A DNA stretch of 64,000 bases from Paenibacillus sp. W2I17 (GTDB taxonomy: Bacteria; Bacillota; Bacilli; Paenibacillales; Paenibacillaceae), in assembly GCF_030815985.1 (NCBI RefSeq), contig NZ_JAUSXM010000001.1, forward strand, positions 5,022,001-5,086,000, written 5' to 3'. Under the pieces are notes generated by a model that saw only the letters and a program-made list of their open reading frames with translations, did not search any database and was not told the DNA's origin. Below, one piece after another: positions 35,138 through 44,664 of this stretch (its first letter is position 1; each line of letters opens with the position of its first letter). The position numbers were made by a program, and so were the translations under genes.

Positions 35138-35330
35138 TAACGAACTGAGCGAACCCTATTAGATGATTCTAAGCAGATCTCGAGATGTAACGAATCTCAG
35201 ACGCTTTATTTCACTCTTGTGTGTGTAATTTGACTGCACTCCACAGGCTTCTGGCGAAATAATGTCGCTGAGATTCGTTACGTTTCTCATTTCCTGCAAA
35301 AGAGCACAATAAGGTGCGAGAGATTCCTTA
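35138..35330. repeat. Four-arm 193-bp palindromic repeat, copy 2
   Basis: Arms start at 35138 (TAACGAACTGAGCG) and 35188 (TAACGAATCTCAG), and end on the other strand at 35280 (CTGAGATTCGTTA) and 35330 (AGAGATTCCTTA). The middle pair forms a 25-bp near-perfect stem. Length and offsets (0, 50, 142, 192) equal those of the element at 23564. Confidence 0.8.
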
Positions 35331-35351
35331 GAAAGGTCAGAGGGCCTCTGT

Positions 35352-36071
35352 CTATTGTGGATTAGTCGTCCAGATACCTGCTGCTTTAACGAAGACACGG
35401 TCGGACAGCTTGAGCGTTGCGAGTGCAAGTTCAGCTACATCTTCCGCTTGCATCATGCGATCTTCGTCGCCAATTTTCAGTCCGGCATTGGTCGCAAGCT
35501 CCGTATTAACGGTGCTTGGTGTCAGTGCGGTCACACGAATGTTGGACTTACGCACTTCCTGCATCAGAGATTCGGTCATGCCAAGCAATGCAAACTTGGA
35601 TGCACAGTATGCCGAACCTGTAGCGAATCCGCGTTCACCTGCAGTGGAAGCAATATTGATAATGCTGCCGCTACTTTCCTTGATCATGCTCGGAAGGACA
35701 GCGCGTGTAACGTAATATGTACCCATAACGTTAACATGCAGGATGCGCTCCCACTCTTCCGGCTCCATCTCCATGAACGTCCCGAACTTTCCGATCCCCG
35801 CATTATTGATAAGGATATCCACAGCACCGAGTTCCATCTCGATGGCTGCTACAGCGGCTTCCGCCTGCGTACGATCCGAGATATCTGCTACAGCACTGGT
35901 TACTTTCACACCGTATTCTTGACTCAGAGACTGTTGCAGAGCCTGAAGATCCGAAGCGGTACGTGCGATAAGGCCGAGGTGCACTCCTTCTTTGGCAAGA
36001 GCTTCAGCGATCGCACGGCCGATACCTTTTCCGGCACCTGTGATGATCGCTGTTTTATTTTTAAGTTCCAT
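35352..36071 (-). CDS. Short-chain dehydrogenase/reductase (3-ketoacyl-ACP reductase-like)
   Basis: A 239-aa NADP-type SDR. The cofactor loop is TGAGKGIGRA (residues 11-20), then NNAG (89-92) and the catalytic Ser142, Tyr155 and Lys159 (YCASK). The sequence resembles FabG-like ketoreductases, but it stands alone without fatty-acid genes, so its substrate is open. The start follows a GGAGG site. Confidence 0.9.
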   Translation of the reverse strand: MELKNKTAIITGAGKGIGRAIAEALAKEGVHLGLIARTASDLQALQQSLSQEYGVKVTSAVADISDRTQAEAAVAAIEMELGAVDILINNAGIGKFGTFMEMEPEEWERILHVNVMGTYYVTRAVLPSMIKESSGSIINIASTAGERGFATGSAYCASKFALLGMTESLMQEVRKSNIRVTALTPSTVNTELATNAGLKIGDEDRMMQAEDVAELALATLKLSDRVFVKAAGIWTTNPQ

Positions 36072-36149
36072 GTGGGTAATTCCTCCTTAGAAATGGACTA
36101 GCATTCAATTATACTATTATTACCCACAGTTCGGAAATTGGCTTCATCA

Positions 36150-37049
36150 CTATTTGGTAATCTCGATGCTGCCAGAAGAAGTACGGGCCTTGATCACTTC
36201 CCGGCTCACCATTGGCGATTCAGGTACATCGACACTTCCGGAAGTAGCTTTAGCGTCATAAATTCCGTCAAAATCAGGTGCAGCTTGAATGAAAATATCT
36301 CCTGATGTTCCCGACGCATTAATCGGGGCGGAATGGGACTGTTCAATATGAATGCTACCCGAAGTGAATTGAACATCAGCTGCGCCGTATAATTCAGTAA
36401 TCTCAATATCTCCTGATTTAATCTTACTGTTTACATGACCTGCAATCTGATCTGCCGTGAAACTTCCGGATGTCTGTTTCACGGTCATGTCTCCATTAAT
36501 CATGGAAGCGGTAATGTCACCCGAAGTTAGAGCCAGCTCAATATTGGGTACCTTGATGTTTTCCAGACGTATGGAACCTGAGGTATTATTCAGCTCAAGC
36601 TGATTGGCACTCAGATCCGTTAGATCCCAGTCACTTGAAGAGGATTCCAGCTTAACCTCATTTAATTGGTGTCCTTCAGGCAGAGCAACCGTTATTGTGG
36701 AGTCTTGTTCATTCCAATACAGGGTGAAAAATTGCAATCGGTCACGTTCTGTCTGAGACAGTTGGAATGTGCCGTTAGATAAAGTGGCTTGTTCGAAGCT
36801 TTTTACTACGGCAGGGTCCCATTTGCCATCCACTTCGATATAACCATTCGAATCCGGGCTTACAACAAATTCAATATCTGCACTGAAATTAGCATTCATG
36901 ATAATGTTCTGCAATTCATCTTCTTTGAAATCCCATCGTTTAGAATAATGCTCCCGTTCATCCCCGAACTGAACGCCATAGATGGATGTCCCGAGCAAAC
37001 CTATTCCGATACATATCACGGCAAGCGCAAGCCATTTTTTGGTACTCAT
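36150..37049 (-). CDS. DUF4097 family beta-helix-like protein
   Basis: A 299-aa protein with an N-terminal membrane anchor (about residues 7-26) and an extracytoplasmic domain of repeated short strands such as LTSGDITASMINGDMTVKQT, with recurring SGSI/SGDI motifs, typical of DUF4097 putative adhesin domains. It overlaps the HAAS-domain gene by four bases (ATGA) and is the third gene of a PadR-led operon. Such operons are known from Firmicutes to respond to envelope stress. The exact function is unknown. Confidence 0.85.
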   Translation of the reverse strand: MSTKKWLALAVICIGIGLLGTSIYGVQFGDEREHYSKRWDFKEDELQNIIMNANFSADIEFVVSPDSNGYIEVDGKWDPAVVKSFEQATLSNGTFQLSQTERDRLQFFTLYWNEQDSTITVALPEGHQLNEVKLESSSSDWDLTDLSANQLELNNTSGSIRLENIKVPNIELALTSGDITASMINGDMTVKQTSGSFTADQIAGHVNSKIKSGDIEITELYGAADVQFTSGSIHIEQSHSAPINASGTSGDIFIQAAPDFDGIYDAKATSGSVDVPESPMVSREVIKARTSSGSIEITK

Positions 37050-37639
37050 GCGGAAACATCTCCTTTCATCGTGTTTTTATTCCATCTAATATATTGAAGA
37101 GTGACGATTTTGAAGGCTCTAAAGACATACTTCGATGCGATGGCAAACAAAATACCGACACCGAAGGCGCCAATCGCAACGAAAATCTCCGGTTTATCAA
37201 GTTGGCTCAGGAATAAGGAATCCACAACCGCTGCCACAGGAGCCAATACCAGCAAGGAAAGGCTGGCAATAACAAGCCATACCGACCACATCATGAGACC
37301 AAGAGGAATGCCAAGAATCAGATTCAGGAATAAAAGGCCGATGGCTGTGAAAAATTTGCGAGTGGCTCTGGTGTTGTTTCTAGGTGACCGCATTTCGCGA
37401 TACGTCGGTGCATAGAACGCATCTGAACCCGGCGTATGCATGTCATAACGATCACCGAGTGCTTCCTTGGCGATTTCTTCCGGGTGTCCCAGTTCCCGAG
37501 CGATCTCTTCTTCCAGCCTGCCTTCTCGTAGTCCAAGCTCGAAATGTTGATCATAGTCGGCGAGCAACTCAGCCCGTTCGAATGGGTCCATCGGCCGTAG
37601 ATGAATTTCCATGGCTTTCATAAATTGTTGTCTATTCAT
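37046..37639 (-). CDS. HAAS signalling domain (DUF1700) membrane protein
   Basis: A 197-aa protein. The N-terminal helical HAAS domain (MNRQQFMKAMEIHLRPM...DYDQHF...ELGHPEEIAKE, about residues 1-60) is joined to a membrane part with three to four helices. HAAS proteins are typically encoded beside a PadR repressor, as here. ATG 37639 overlaps the PadR stop by eight bases and follows GGAAGG. It probably passes an envelope signal to the DUF4097 protein or to PadR; that is inference. Confidence 0.87.
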   Translation of the reverse strand: MNRQQFMKAMEIHLRPMDPFERAELLADYDQHFELGLREGRLEEEIARELGHPEEIAKEALGDRYDMHTPGSDAFYAPTYREMRSPRNNTRATRKFFTAIGLLFLNLILGIPLGLMMWSVWLVIASLSLLVLAPVAAVVDSLFLSQLDKPEIFVAIGAFGVGILFAIASKYVFRAFKIVTLQYIRWNKNTMKGDVSA

Positions 37640-37961
37640 TAGGGGTTCCTTCCTCAATCAGATTTGCGACATTGCGCACAAATTCATTCCATTCTGTCGT
37701 CAGTGCCGTCATGTAGTCGCGACCTGTATCGGACAGTCGGTAATACTTGCGCGGCGGGCCTTCAGTTGATTCTTGAAGGTAGGTGGTGCAGTAACCGTCA
37801 TTCACAAGCCGGCGAAGCAAGGGATACAGTGCACCTTCAGCAACTTCGATATGTTTGGAGACCGCCTGAGCCAGTTCGTAGCCATACCGATCCTGGCGGT
37901 TAATTAATACCAGGACGCACAGCTCCAATACTCCTTTTTTGAACTGGATGTTCACATTCAC
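37632..37961 (-). CDS. PadR family transcriptional regulator
   Basis: A 109-aa winged-helix regulator. The PadR core ELCVLVLINRQDRYGYELAQ... and YPLLRRLVNDGYCTTYLQES...YYRLSDTGRDYM spans nearly the whole protein. It is the first gene of the PadR-HAAS-DUF4097 operon with overlapping reading frames, so it most likely regulates that operon. The start follows GAAGGAGG by 11 bases. Confidence 0.93.
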   Translation of the reverse strand: MNVNIQFKKGVLELCVLVLINRQDRYGYELAQAVSKHIEVAEGALYPLLRRLVNDGYCTTYLQESTEGPPRKYYRLSDTGRDYMTALTTEWNEFVRNVANLIEEGTPNE

Positions 37962-38267
37962 ACAGGTTCCTCCTTCGTAGCTTCATTTATAGCTAGTGTA
38001 TATTGTTCAGTAGTGGTGAAGTCATCATAGCATCCAGTACTGTTTAATGCAAGGTAGTGACTTTAAAATAGTTCCGTACCACGATTGATCGATAATAAGT
38101 TCGTTTAATGCGGATGCTTAGCCGAGGCTGTCTGTTTAGCTATATAATTCAGCATACGCAAAAACCGGATCGGTTGCTTCCGTCTGAAGGCTGATTCCGA
38201 TCCGGTCTGTGAGATGAACTTTTGTTTCTTTTGTTTCTTTGGTTTACAGGTTAATCGCAAATGTCGG
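37962..38267. other. Intergenic region around PadR promoter
   Basis: About 306 bases. The minus-strand PadR promoter is likely near TATACACTAGCTATAAAT (37990-38010), where a PadR operator would also be expected. The Rieske gene terminator lies at 38161. Nothing else is seen. Confidence 0.4.
38161..38207 (-). terminator. Terminator after Rieske oxidoreductase
   Basis: ACCGGATCGG / CCGATCCGGT stem followed on the minus strand by TTTTTGCG. Confidence 0.8.
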
Positions 38268-39812
38268 TTATTCTTGTGCATCCAGAACTTTAAGGTCTTC
38301 CACAGCAGGGCCCTCAATGACATGGCCTGCATAATCGAAGCGGGAACCATGGCATGGGCAATCCCACGAACGCTCGCCCTCGTTCCATTCGACTTCGCAA
38401 CCCAGATGGGTGCAGGTGGTATCCACCAGAAACAGCTTGCCACTGGTGTCCTTGTAGGCACCAGCACGTTTGCCATTATGACGAACGACGGCTCCTTCGT
38501 CTTCGCCAATATCGCTAACGTTTTTGTGCACAATGCCTACTTTACCGGAGATTAATTCCTTGGCTACATTCATATTTTCCACAATAAAGTGTTTCATGCC
38601 AGGATCAGCTTTGAATCTTGCCGGATCGAATATGGCAGCATGAGGGTTGTCACGTCCAGTGATGCGATCCGCAAGAAGGTGTCCTGCCATCGTACCAGTC
38701 GTCATTCCCCATTTGGCAAACCCGGTCGCCACATAGACACGTTCATGTCTTCCGGTAATCGGTCCAATGTAAGGCACCTTGTCGATAGAGATCAGATCCT
38801 GGGCTGACCAGCGAAAAGGGATGTTGCGAATGCCAAATGTCTCAGCTGCGAACTGCTCCAGACGTTCATAGTGACCGAAGGTGCAGATGCCTTGTCCGGT
38901 TTTGTGGTTTTCGCCGCCAAAGAGGATAAGTTCCTTACCGTCATGTAAGACGGTACGCAAGGAGCGGTATGGTGTATCGTCCGAGATGTACATGCCGCCC
39001 GCATAGGGTTTCTCCGGTTCGACTAATACAGCGTAGGATCGTTCGGCGTGTAATCGTGTGAAATAAAATCCGGGATCATAGACGGGAAAATGAGAAGCCA
39101 CAACAATATGTTCCGCTGTTACAGATGGGCCATCTCCATAAGTTCTGACATGTAGTGAAGCGTCTTCCTCTACATCCGTAACTGTCGTATGCTCGTAGAT
39201 CTGTACCCCTTGTTTCACAGCGGAATCGAGCAAGTAGTGCAGGTAGGCCAGCGGATCAAAGCGTGCCTGACCCGGCATGCGGATACCCGCTCTGGCAGGA
39301 ACTGGAATAGGGAGTGGATCTACCCACTCACCAGGGATATTGAGTTTGCCATAGGCGGTCAGCTCGATCTCCAGTTTTTTGATGTTTTCCTCGGACTGAA
39401 TATAGACGTAGGCATCTTCCTCTGCCCACTGGCAATCAATCCGTTTTTCCTTCACCAGATTGCGCATCCAATTAGCGGCATCGGCATTGCCTTCATAGTA
39501 CATCCGAGCCTGTTCTTGTCCGAAGTGATGCATAATTTCATCAAATATGACGCCGTGCTGTGCAGATACCTTGGCCGTGGTATGACCGGTCGTGCCATCC
39601 AATACTTTTCCAGCTTCCAGCACGACTACACGCATACCCGTCTGCGCGAGCAGATAGGCTGTAGTGATCCCGGCAATACCGGCACCAATAATCGCTACAT
39701 CAGCGGTGATATCTTCGGTCAGTTTTGGATAGGCATCGAATTGATGCGTAGCACGCCACAGCGATTCGGGGACCGGGGGCAGACCCGTCTTGGGCTGCTG
39801 ATTGTCGCTCAT
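38268..39812 (-). CDS. FAD-dependent oxidoreductase with C-terminal Rieske domain
   Basis: A 514-aa fusion. The N-terminal DAO-type FAD domain has the dinucleotide loop VAIIGAGIAGITTAYLL (about residues 39-55) and runs to about 400. The C-terminal Rieske [2Fe-2S] domain has CTHLGC and CPCHGSRF (about 460-495), giving the Cys-His/Cys-His cluster ligands. Proteins of this layout are common in Bacilli. The substrate (an amine or amino acid) is unknown. It is transcribed alone and divergent from the GH3 gene. Confidence 0.9.
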   Translation of the reverse strand: MSDNQQPKTGLPPVPESLWRATHQFDAYPKLTEDITADVAIIGAGIAGITTAYLLAQTGMRVVVLEAGKVLDGTTGHTTAKVSAQHGVIFDEIMHHFGQEQARMYYEGNADAANWMRNLVKEKRIDCQWAEEDAYVYIQSEENIKKLEIELTAYGKLNIPGEWVDPLPIPVPARAGIRMPGQARFDPLAYLHYLLDSAVKQGVQIYEHTTVTDVEEDASLHVRTYGDGPSVTAEHIVVASHFPVYDPGFYFTRLHAERSYAVLVEPEKPYAGGMYISDDTPYRSLRTVLHDGKELILFGGENHKTGQGICTFGHYERLEQFAAETFGIRNIPFRWSAQDLISIDKVPYIGPITGRHERVYVATGFAKWGMTTGTMAGHLLADRITGRDNPHAAIFDPARFKADPGMKHFIVENMNVAKELISGKVGIVHKNVSDIGEDEGAVVRHNGKRAGAYKDTSGKLFLVDTTCTHLGCEVEWNEGERSWDCPCHGSRFDYAGHVIEGPAVEDLKVLDAQE

Positions 39813-40181
39813 TTTTTTTCCTCCTTGATTATCTTCAATCTATCGCATGGGATGTTGTTCAGCGCACATCGTTGTACTCTTATTCATGATTGCCAGACTA
39901 TGCCAGGAAAAAACGGTGTTGTTCAGATTTTGCAGAGGGGATGTTCACAATTTCCTGCACAGTACCTCTGTTTTTTTTGTTAAACATGCTATATGATAGG
40001 ATTACCGAAATCGTTTTAGGTTTTGAAAAGGAGATCAAGTTTTACACCTGTAAACGTTGATTATAAAAGGATTAATCTATCCATCGGAAGAAAGATTTCA
40101 TCCGAATTAATCCCCGTTTTTTCTTGATATATGTATTCGCTATCATTTTAATTTACTACCGATAACCAAAGGAGATTCTAT
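39813..40181. other. Divergent promoter region, Rieske gene and GH3 gene
   Basis: This holds AT-rich promoter sequence and a partial catabolite-response-like motif TGTAAACGTTGATT (40049-40062). That motif keeps the TGTAAACGTT half but not the last CA, so carbon catabolite control of the GH3 gene is only possible. AAGGAG occurs at 40028 but no reading frame follows it. Confidence 0.35.
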
Positions 40182-43004
40182 ATGACCACCAACCAAACGA
40201 AATATCCGTTTCAAGATACAGCACTAGAGTTAGACACCCGTGTGAAGGACCTTGTATCCCGCTTGACGGAAGATGAAAAAATTGAATCCATGCTGCAATA
40301 TCAACCGGCAGTAGACCGTTTGGGTGTGCCTGCATACAAACACGGAACAGAAGCGGCCCACGGCTTGGCCTGGCTTGGAGAAGCAACATCTTTCCCACAA
40401 CCGGTGGGGCTAGCATGCACATGGGATGCAGATCTGATGAAGGAGATTGGCTCCGTGCTTGGAGACGAGGCACGTGCATTTTATAAACGCAATCCGGCAG
40501 TGAACGGTCTTACGCTGTGGGCACCTACAGTGGATATGGAACGTGACCCGCGCTGGGGACGGAATGAAGAGGCGTATGGCGAAGATCCTGAACTGACAGC
40601 CGAGCTGACAACAGCATTGGTCAAAGGAATTCAAGGCGACCATCCGAAGTATTACAAAGCGGTCGCTACCTTGAAGCATTTCCTCGCCAACAATAACGAA
40701 GTGGATCGCGGAAGCGGTTCGTCCAGCATTGATCCGCGCAATATGCGTGAATATTATCTGAAAGCGTTCGAGAAGCCGTTTAAGGAAGGCGGCGCACAGT
40801 CCATGATGACGGCGTACAACTCCATTAATGGTACGCCAGCGTTGTTGCATCCTTTTGTGAACGAGATTGTCAAAGGCGAATGGGGCATGGATGGTTTCAT
40901 TGTCAGTGATGCAGGTGACGTAATGGGCATCAAGAACGATCATAAATACTATGATTCCCACACACCAGGTACCGTAGAATCTGTGAAGGCAGGAATTGAT
41001 AGCATCACCGATGATGCTGAGCTGTCCAAACAGGCACTGCGTGAAGGATTGGAACAAGGTACACTCACGATGGATGACATCGACAAAGCGTTGTTTAATA
41101 CGTTCCGTGTGCGTTTCCGTCTGGGCGAGTTCGATCCGGAAGAAGGCAACCCGTACGCTGCTATTGGTGAAGAGTCCATGATGACAGAGAAAGCAAAAGA
41201 ACTGTCGCTCAGAGCCGCAAGAGAACAAGTGGTATTGCTCAAAAACGACAAAGGCACGCTCCCGCTGGACAAAACAAAAGCTGGTAAAGTGGCTGTGATT
41301 GGTCAATTGGGCGGAACCGTCTATCGTGACTGGTATGCAGGCACCATGCCGTATAACGTATCCCCGCTTGAGGCGATCCGTGGCAAAGTAGGCAGCGATA
41401 AAGTATCGTTCAAGGATGGAAATGATCGCATTACGTTAACTTCCGTAGCCAATGGGAAGAAGATTGGACTAGCAGATGGTGAGAAATCACCTGTTGTTGC
41501 TTCGGGAGAAGCGGAGACGTTTATGGTGTCCGACTGGGGCTTCGGAAGTTATACCTTGCAGGCGGAAAGCAACGGCAAATATCTGACCACAGATGAAGAG
41601 ACCGTAACGGCTTCCGCAGATGAAGTGTACGGCTGGTTCGTGAAGGAAGTATTCCACCTGTTGCCACAAGAGGACGGCAGTGTAGGTCTGACCACTTGGA
41701 ATGGCAAAACGGTGACTGCACCTAATGGTGGAAACGATGCATTTGCGGTGTCCAAAGAACTGAAAACCTTTGGTGCCACAGAGACGTTCAAGCAGGATGT
41801 GGTTGTGAATGGACTTGAGGAAGCAGTAGAAGCTGCCAAGGCTGCAGAAACGGCAATTGTCTTTGTGGGTAATAATCCGCTTGTAAATGGTAAAGAAGAG
41901 ATTGATCGTCCAAGTCTGGATCTGGCCGAATCCCAGCAACGTCTGGTTGAGGCGGTCTATGCCGCAAACCCGAACACGGTAGTCGTTATCGTGGGAAGTT
42001 ATCCATTCACATCGAATTGGGTTCAGGAGAACATCCCGGCGGTATTGTACACTTCACACGCAGGACAGGAACTGGGTAATGCAGTAGCAGACGTACTCTA
42101 TGGCGACTATGCGCCAGCAGGCCGTTTGAACATGACATGGGTACAATCAGCAGATCAACTGACCGACATCAAGGATTATGATATTATTCAATCCGGTCGG
42201 ACATATCAATATTTTGAAGGTAATGTATTGTATCCGTTTGGACATGGTCTGACGTATGCAACATTTAAATACAGCAATTTGGAACTTAGCCCAACTCAAG
42301 TGGGTACAGAGGGCAACGTTACGGTAACTGTAGATGTGACTAATACCGGTACAATCGCCAGTGACGAAGTTGTACAGTTGTACGTTCGTGCAGGCAAATC
42401 CCGGGTGAAACGTCCACTCAAAACGTTAAAAGGATTCCGTCGTCTTCATGTCGAAGCGGGAGCTACAGCGAAAGTCAGCTTCACCTTGCCTGTTCAGGAA
42501 CTGGCAATCTGGGATGTAACTCGTGATCGGTATGTCGTGGAAAGTGGAACTTACTCCATCATGGTTGCCAAGTCATCCTCTGATGTCCAACTGGTTGCAG
42601 ACCTGACGGTAGAAGGAGAGACAATCCCTGCCCGTAATCTGGGTGTGGCTACTCGTGCCGAGAACTATGATGCTTACCTGGGTGTTGACCTGGATGAGAG
42701 CAAAGAGGGCGGAAGTGCTGTCCGTGTAATTGGAGAGCAAGGATGGATTGCTTTCAAGGATGCCGATCTGGGTAGTGGGGCAGTAGCAATTGAAGCTCGT
42801 GTATCCGCAGAACAAGCAGGCGCTGTGTTAGAAGTTCGACTCGGTTCACCAGACGGTACGTTCGCAGGACGTGTGGAACTGGCACAAGGTGAAGCTCAGC
42901 AGTGGTCTACCGTGAAGGCGGAACTCACAGGTGCATCAGGTGCGCAGGATGTATACATTGTGTTGTCAGCAGGTGTACGTATCAGTCACTTCGAGATCCG
43001 TTAA
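40182..43004 (+). CDS. Glycoside hydrolase family 3, beta-glucosidase/xylosidase-like
   Basis: A 940-aa enzyme without a signal peptide. The GH3 N-domain (about residues 15-330) has RDPRWGRNEEAYGEDP and the nucleophile Asp in GFIVSDAGDV (about 243). The C-domain (about 350-690) is interrupted by an insert of about 110 residues around 410-520 (ADGEKSPVVASGEAETFM to AVSKELKTFG). A fibronectin III-like domain follows (about 700-800), then a C-terminal CBM6-like carbohydrate-binding module (about 820-940, AVRVIGEQGWIAFKDADL). It most likely acts on imported xylo- or gluco-oligosaccharides. The start follows AAAGGAGA. Confidence 0.92.
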   Translation: MTTNQTKYPFQDTALELDTRVKDLVSRLTEDEKIESMLQYQPAVDRLGVPAYKHGTEAAHGLAWLGEATSFPQPVGLACTWDADLMKEIGSVLGDEARAFYKRNPAVNGLTLWAPTVDMERDPRWGRNEEAYGEDPELTAELTTALVKGIQGDHPKYYKAVATLKHFLANNNEVDRGSGSSSIDPRNMREYYLKAFEKPFKEGGAQSMMTAYNSINGTPALLHPFVNEIVKGEWGMDGFIVSDAGDVMGIKNDHKYYDSHTPGTVESVKAGIDSITDDAELSKQALREGLEQGTLTMDDIDKALFNTFRVRFRLGEFDPEEGNPYAAIGEESMMTEKAKELSLRAAREQVVLLKNDKGTLPLDKTKAGKVAVIGQLGGTVYRDWYAGTMPYNVSPLEAIRGKVGSDKVSFKDGNDRITLTSVANGKKIGLADGEKSPVVASGEAETFMVSDWGFGSYTLQAESNGKYLTTDEETVTASADEVYGWFVKEVFHLLPQEDGSVGLTTWNGKTVTAPNGGNDAFAVSKELKTFGATETFKQDVVVNGLEEAVEAAKAAETAIVFVGNNPLVNGKEEIDRPSLDLAESQQRLVEAVYAANPNTVVVIVGSYPFTSNWVQENIPAVLYTSHAGQELGNAVADVLYGDYAPAGRLNMTWVQSADQLTDIKDYDIIQSGRTYQYFEGNVLYPFGHGLTYATFKYSNLELSPTQVGTEGNVTVTVDVTNTGTIASDEVVQLYVRAGKSRVKRPLKTLKGFRRLHVEAGATAKVSFTLPVQELAIWDVTRDRYVVESGTYSIMVAKSSSDVQLVADLTVEGETIPARNLGVATRAENYDAYLGVDLDESKEGGSAVRVIGEQGWIAFKDADLGSGAVAIEARVSAEQAGAVLEVRLGSPDGTFAGRVELAQGEAQQWSTVKAELTGASGAQDVYIVLSAGVRISHFEIR

Positions 43005-43021
43005 GTCAAATAGCTCATGAA

Positions 43022-43058
43022 AAAGCCTCCGAATGTATTCGGAGGCTTTGTTTGTTGT
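43022..43058 (+). terminator. Terminator after GH3 gene
   Basis: AAAGCCTCCGAAT / ATTCGGAGGCTTT stem followed by GTTTGTT. Confidence 0.88.
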
Positions 43059-43098
43059 TTGCTATGAACCGTGCTTGTATTGTCCATTATACGTATTT

Positions 43099-43938
43099 TT
43101 ACTTACCGTCAAACGTAATCATTTTTTGCACAAATTGCTTCAATTGTTTGTTGGTTTCATTCAGTTGCTCAATTGTACTCATAAAATTGTTTACGAGTTC
43201 AGCCTGCTCTTGGGAGCTTGCAGTGATCTCACCAAGTTCATTCTCCATGCCTTGAATGGATTGCCGAACTGAGAGAAGAGAATCTTCAATACGTGCCGTC
43301 GCTTCTTTGGTATCCACAGACAGTTTGCGAATTTCTTTGGCAACAACGCCGAAACCTGCACCTGCTTCACCTACACGAGCAGCTTCAATGGCTGCGTTCA
43401 AGCCGAGCAGATTGGTTTGTTCGGAGATTTCACGAATGAAGCTGGCGACTTGAGTGACATTGCCTGATTTCTGTACGGCTTGTTTGGAGTTATTCCGGAT
43501 TTCTTCAGTTGTGGCACTGAGTTCCTCGGAGTGCGCAGCTACATGCTGTACACTGTCAATTAACTGGTTGGTCAGATTTTCGGTAGCGTCCATGAGCTGT
43601 TGCAGCTGGTTCTGGTCATCCATACTGTAGAGCAGGTTAAACAGGGCGATGACTTCACCTTGTTCATTTTTAATGGGAATAAAAGCTACGTCAAAAGGAA
43701 CACCGAATAAATCTTTAGGGTAGTGATCGAATCGTTTGACTGTACCGCCGTTGAGATCAGCAAAATTTCGATTTCCATCCAATAGAGGGTCGCCGGGTTG
43801 ATAATTCAGTTGTTTTAACGATTCCCCCGCTGAGAAATATAGGAACTTCTCATGATCAATAACGGAGAGGGTTACATCCTGACGAATCGTATCTCGAAAG
43901 AAAGGCATACATGTAATTAATGCTTGAACAATATCCAT
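43099..43938 (-). CDS. Cytosolic methyl-accepting chemotaxis-type protein
   Basis: A 279-aa protein with no membrane segment. The N-terminal sensor (about residues 1-115, PAS-like, [15 protein letters not shown]) is followed by a short MCP signalling domain with [21 protein letters not shown]. Its size matches soluble receptors such as B. subtilis YfmS. It senses an internal signal, perhaps redox or a small ligand. Upstream are GACGATAT, near the sigma-D -10, and ATGTAAACGGTTAAA (43968-43982), a one-mismatch catabolite box. Both are candidates only. Confidence 0.88.
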   Translation of the reverse strand: MDIVQALITCMPFFRDTIRQDVTLSVIDHEKFLYFSAGESLKQLNYQPGDPLLDGNRNFADLNGGTVKRFDHYPKDLFGVPFDVAFIPIKNEQGEVIALFNLLYSMDDQNQLQQLMDATENLTNQLIDSVQHVAAHSEELSATTEEIRNNSKQAVQKSGNVTQVASFIREISEQTNLLGLNAAIEAARVGEAGAGFGVVAKEIRKLSVDTKEATARIEDSLLSVRQSIQGMENELGEITASSQEQAELVNNFMSTIEQLNETNKQLKQFVQKMITFDGK

Positions 43939-44090
43939 ATAAAAGATGATTCCTCCCTGGTTACCTTATGTAAACGGTTAAATTTTAAATGCTAACTTAA
44001 TAACTACCTATATTATATATCGTCATGCAATAGAGAAGAAAATAGAGAGAATGGATAAAACCTATTTCTTAAAGAAGACCGCTATACGCC

Positions 44091-44122
44091 AAAAAGACAC
44101 GAGTCCGCTGGGGACCCGTGCC
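44091..44122 (-). terminator. Terminator after nrdG
   Basis: On the minus strand GGCACGGGTCC pairs with GGACTCGTGTC and is followed by TTTTTGG. Confidence 0.75.
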
Positions 44123-44154
44123 TTGTTAGTTGGTGAGGGGAGTAAAACCAATGT

Positions 44155-44664
44155 TTACCGCATACTGAGCTGCATTGTAACGATGGTTCGAGTGGCTAGT
44201 GTTGCACTGACATCAATCAAACGCTGATTCCGACTGCCGCGGAAGGGCAGGGAGACATCACGCTCCGCTTCAACGTATCGACCGTCAATAATCACATCGC
44301 ATAACCGGGCAAGCTCCGCTCTTGCAGGGTCGGTAATCAGTTCTTCATATTCGAATCCCGTGTAGGCCCATACCGTCAGATCAGGACGTGCAGCGCGGAG
44401 CTGTCGGACCCAAGACGTACATTCTGCTGCCGAGAAAAAGGGGTCACCACCACACAATGTAACGCCATCCAGCAATGGATGGGTCGTCACTTCATGCAGA
44501 ATCTGCTGCTGCCGCTCCTCGGTAAAGGGCTCACCCGCTCGAAAGCTCCATGAATCTGGACTGAAGCAGCCCGGACAGGCGTGACGACATCCGCTGATGA
44601 ACAACACGGCACGCAGGCCTGTCCCTTCATTCACCGATTCCGGGATGTAACCATATAGATTCAC
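44155..44664 (-). CDS. nrdG: Anaerobic ribonucleotide reductase activating protein
   Basis: A 169-aa radical SAM activase that installs the glycyl radical on NrdD. The iron-sulfur site C26-x3-C30-x2-C33 (GCRHACPGCF) and the LCGGDPF glycine motif are present. It overlaps the end of nrdD by four bases, so the two are co-translated. It acts only without oxygen. Confidence 0.94.
   Translation of the reverse strand: MNLYGYIPESVNEGTGLRAVLFISGCRHACPGCFSPDSWSFRAGEPFTEERQQQILHEVTTHPLLDGVTLCGGDPFFSAAECTSWVRQLRAARPDLTVWAYTGFEYEELITDPARAELARLCDVIIDGRYVEAERDVSLPFRGSRNQRLIDVSATLATRTIVTMQLSMR

Noticed and set aside
23564..35330. CRISPR array made of TAACGAA repeats
   Set aside because: The arms occur as inverted pairs at fixed spacing, not as direct repeats with unique spacers, and no cas genes are present.
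39189..39983. A 264-codon frame antisense to the Rieske oxidoreductase
   Set aside because: A shadow frame without ribosome site or recognisable motifs.
40410..41306. A 298-codon frame antisense to the GH3 gene
   Set aside because: A shadow frame; the sense strand encodes the catalytic GH3 domain.
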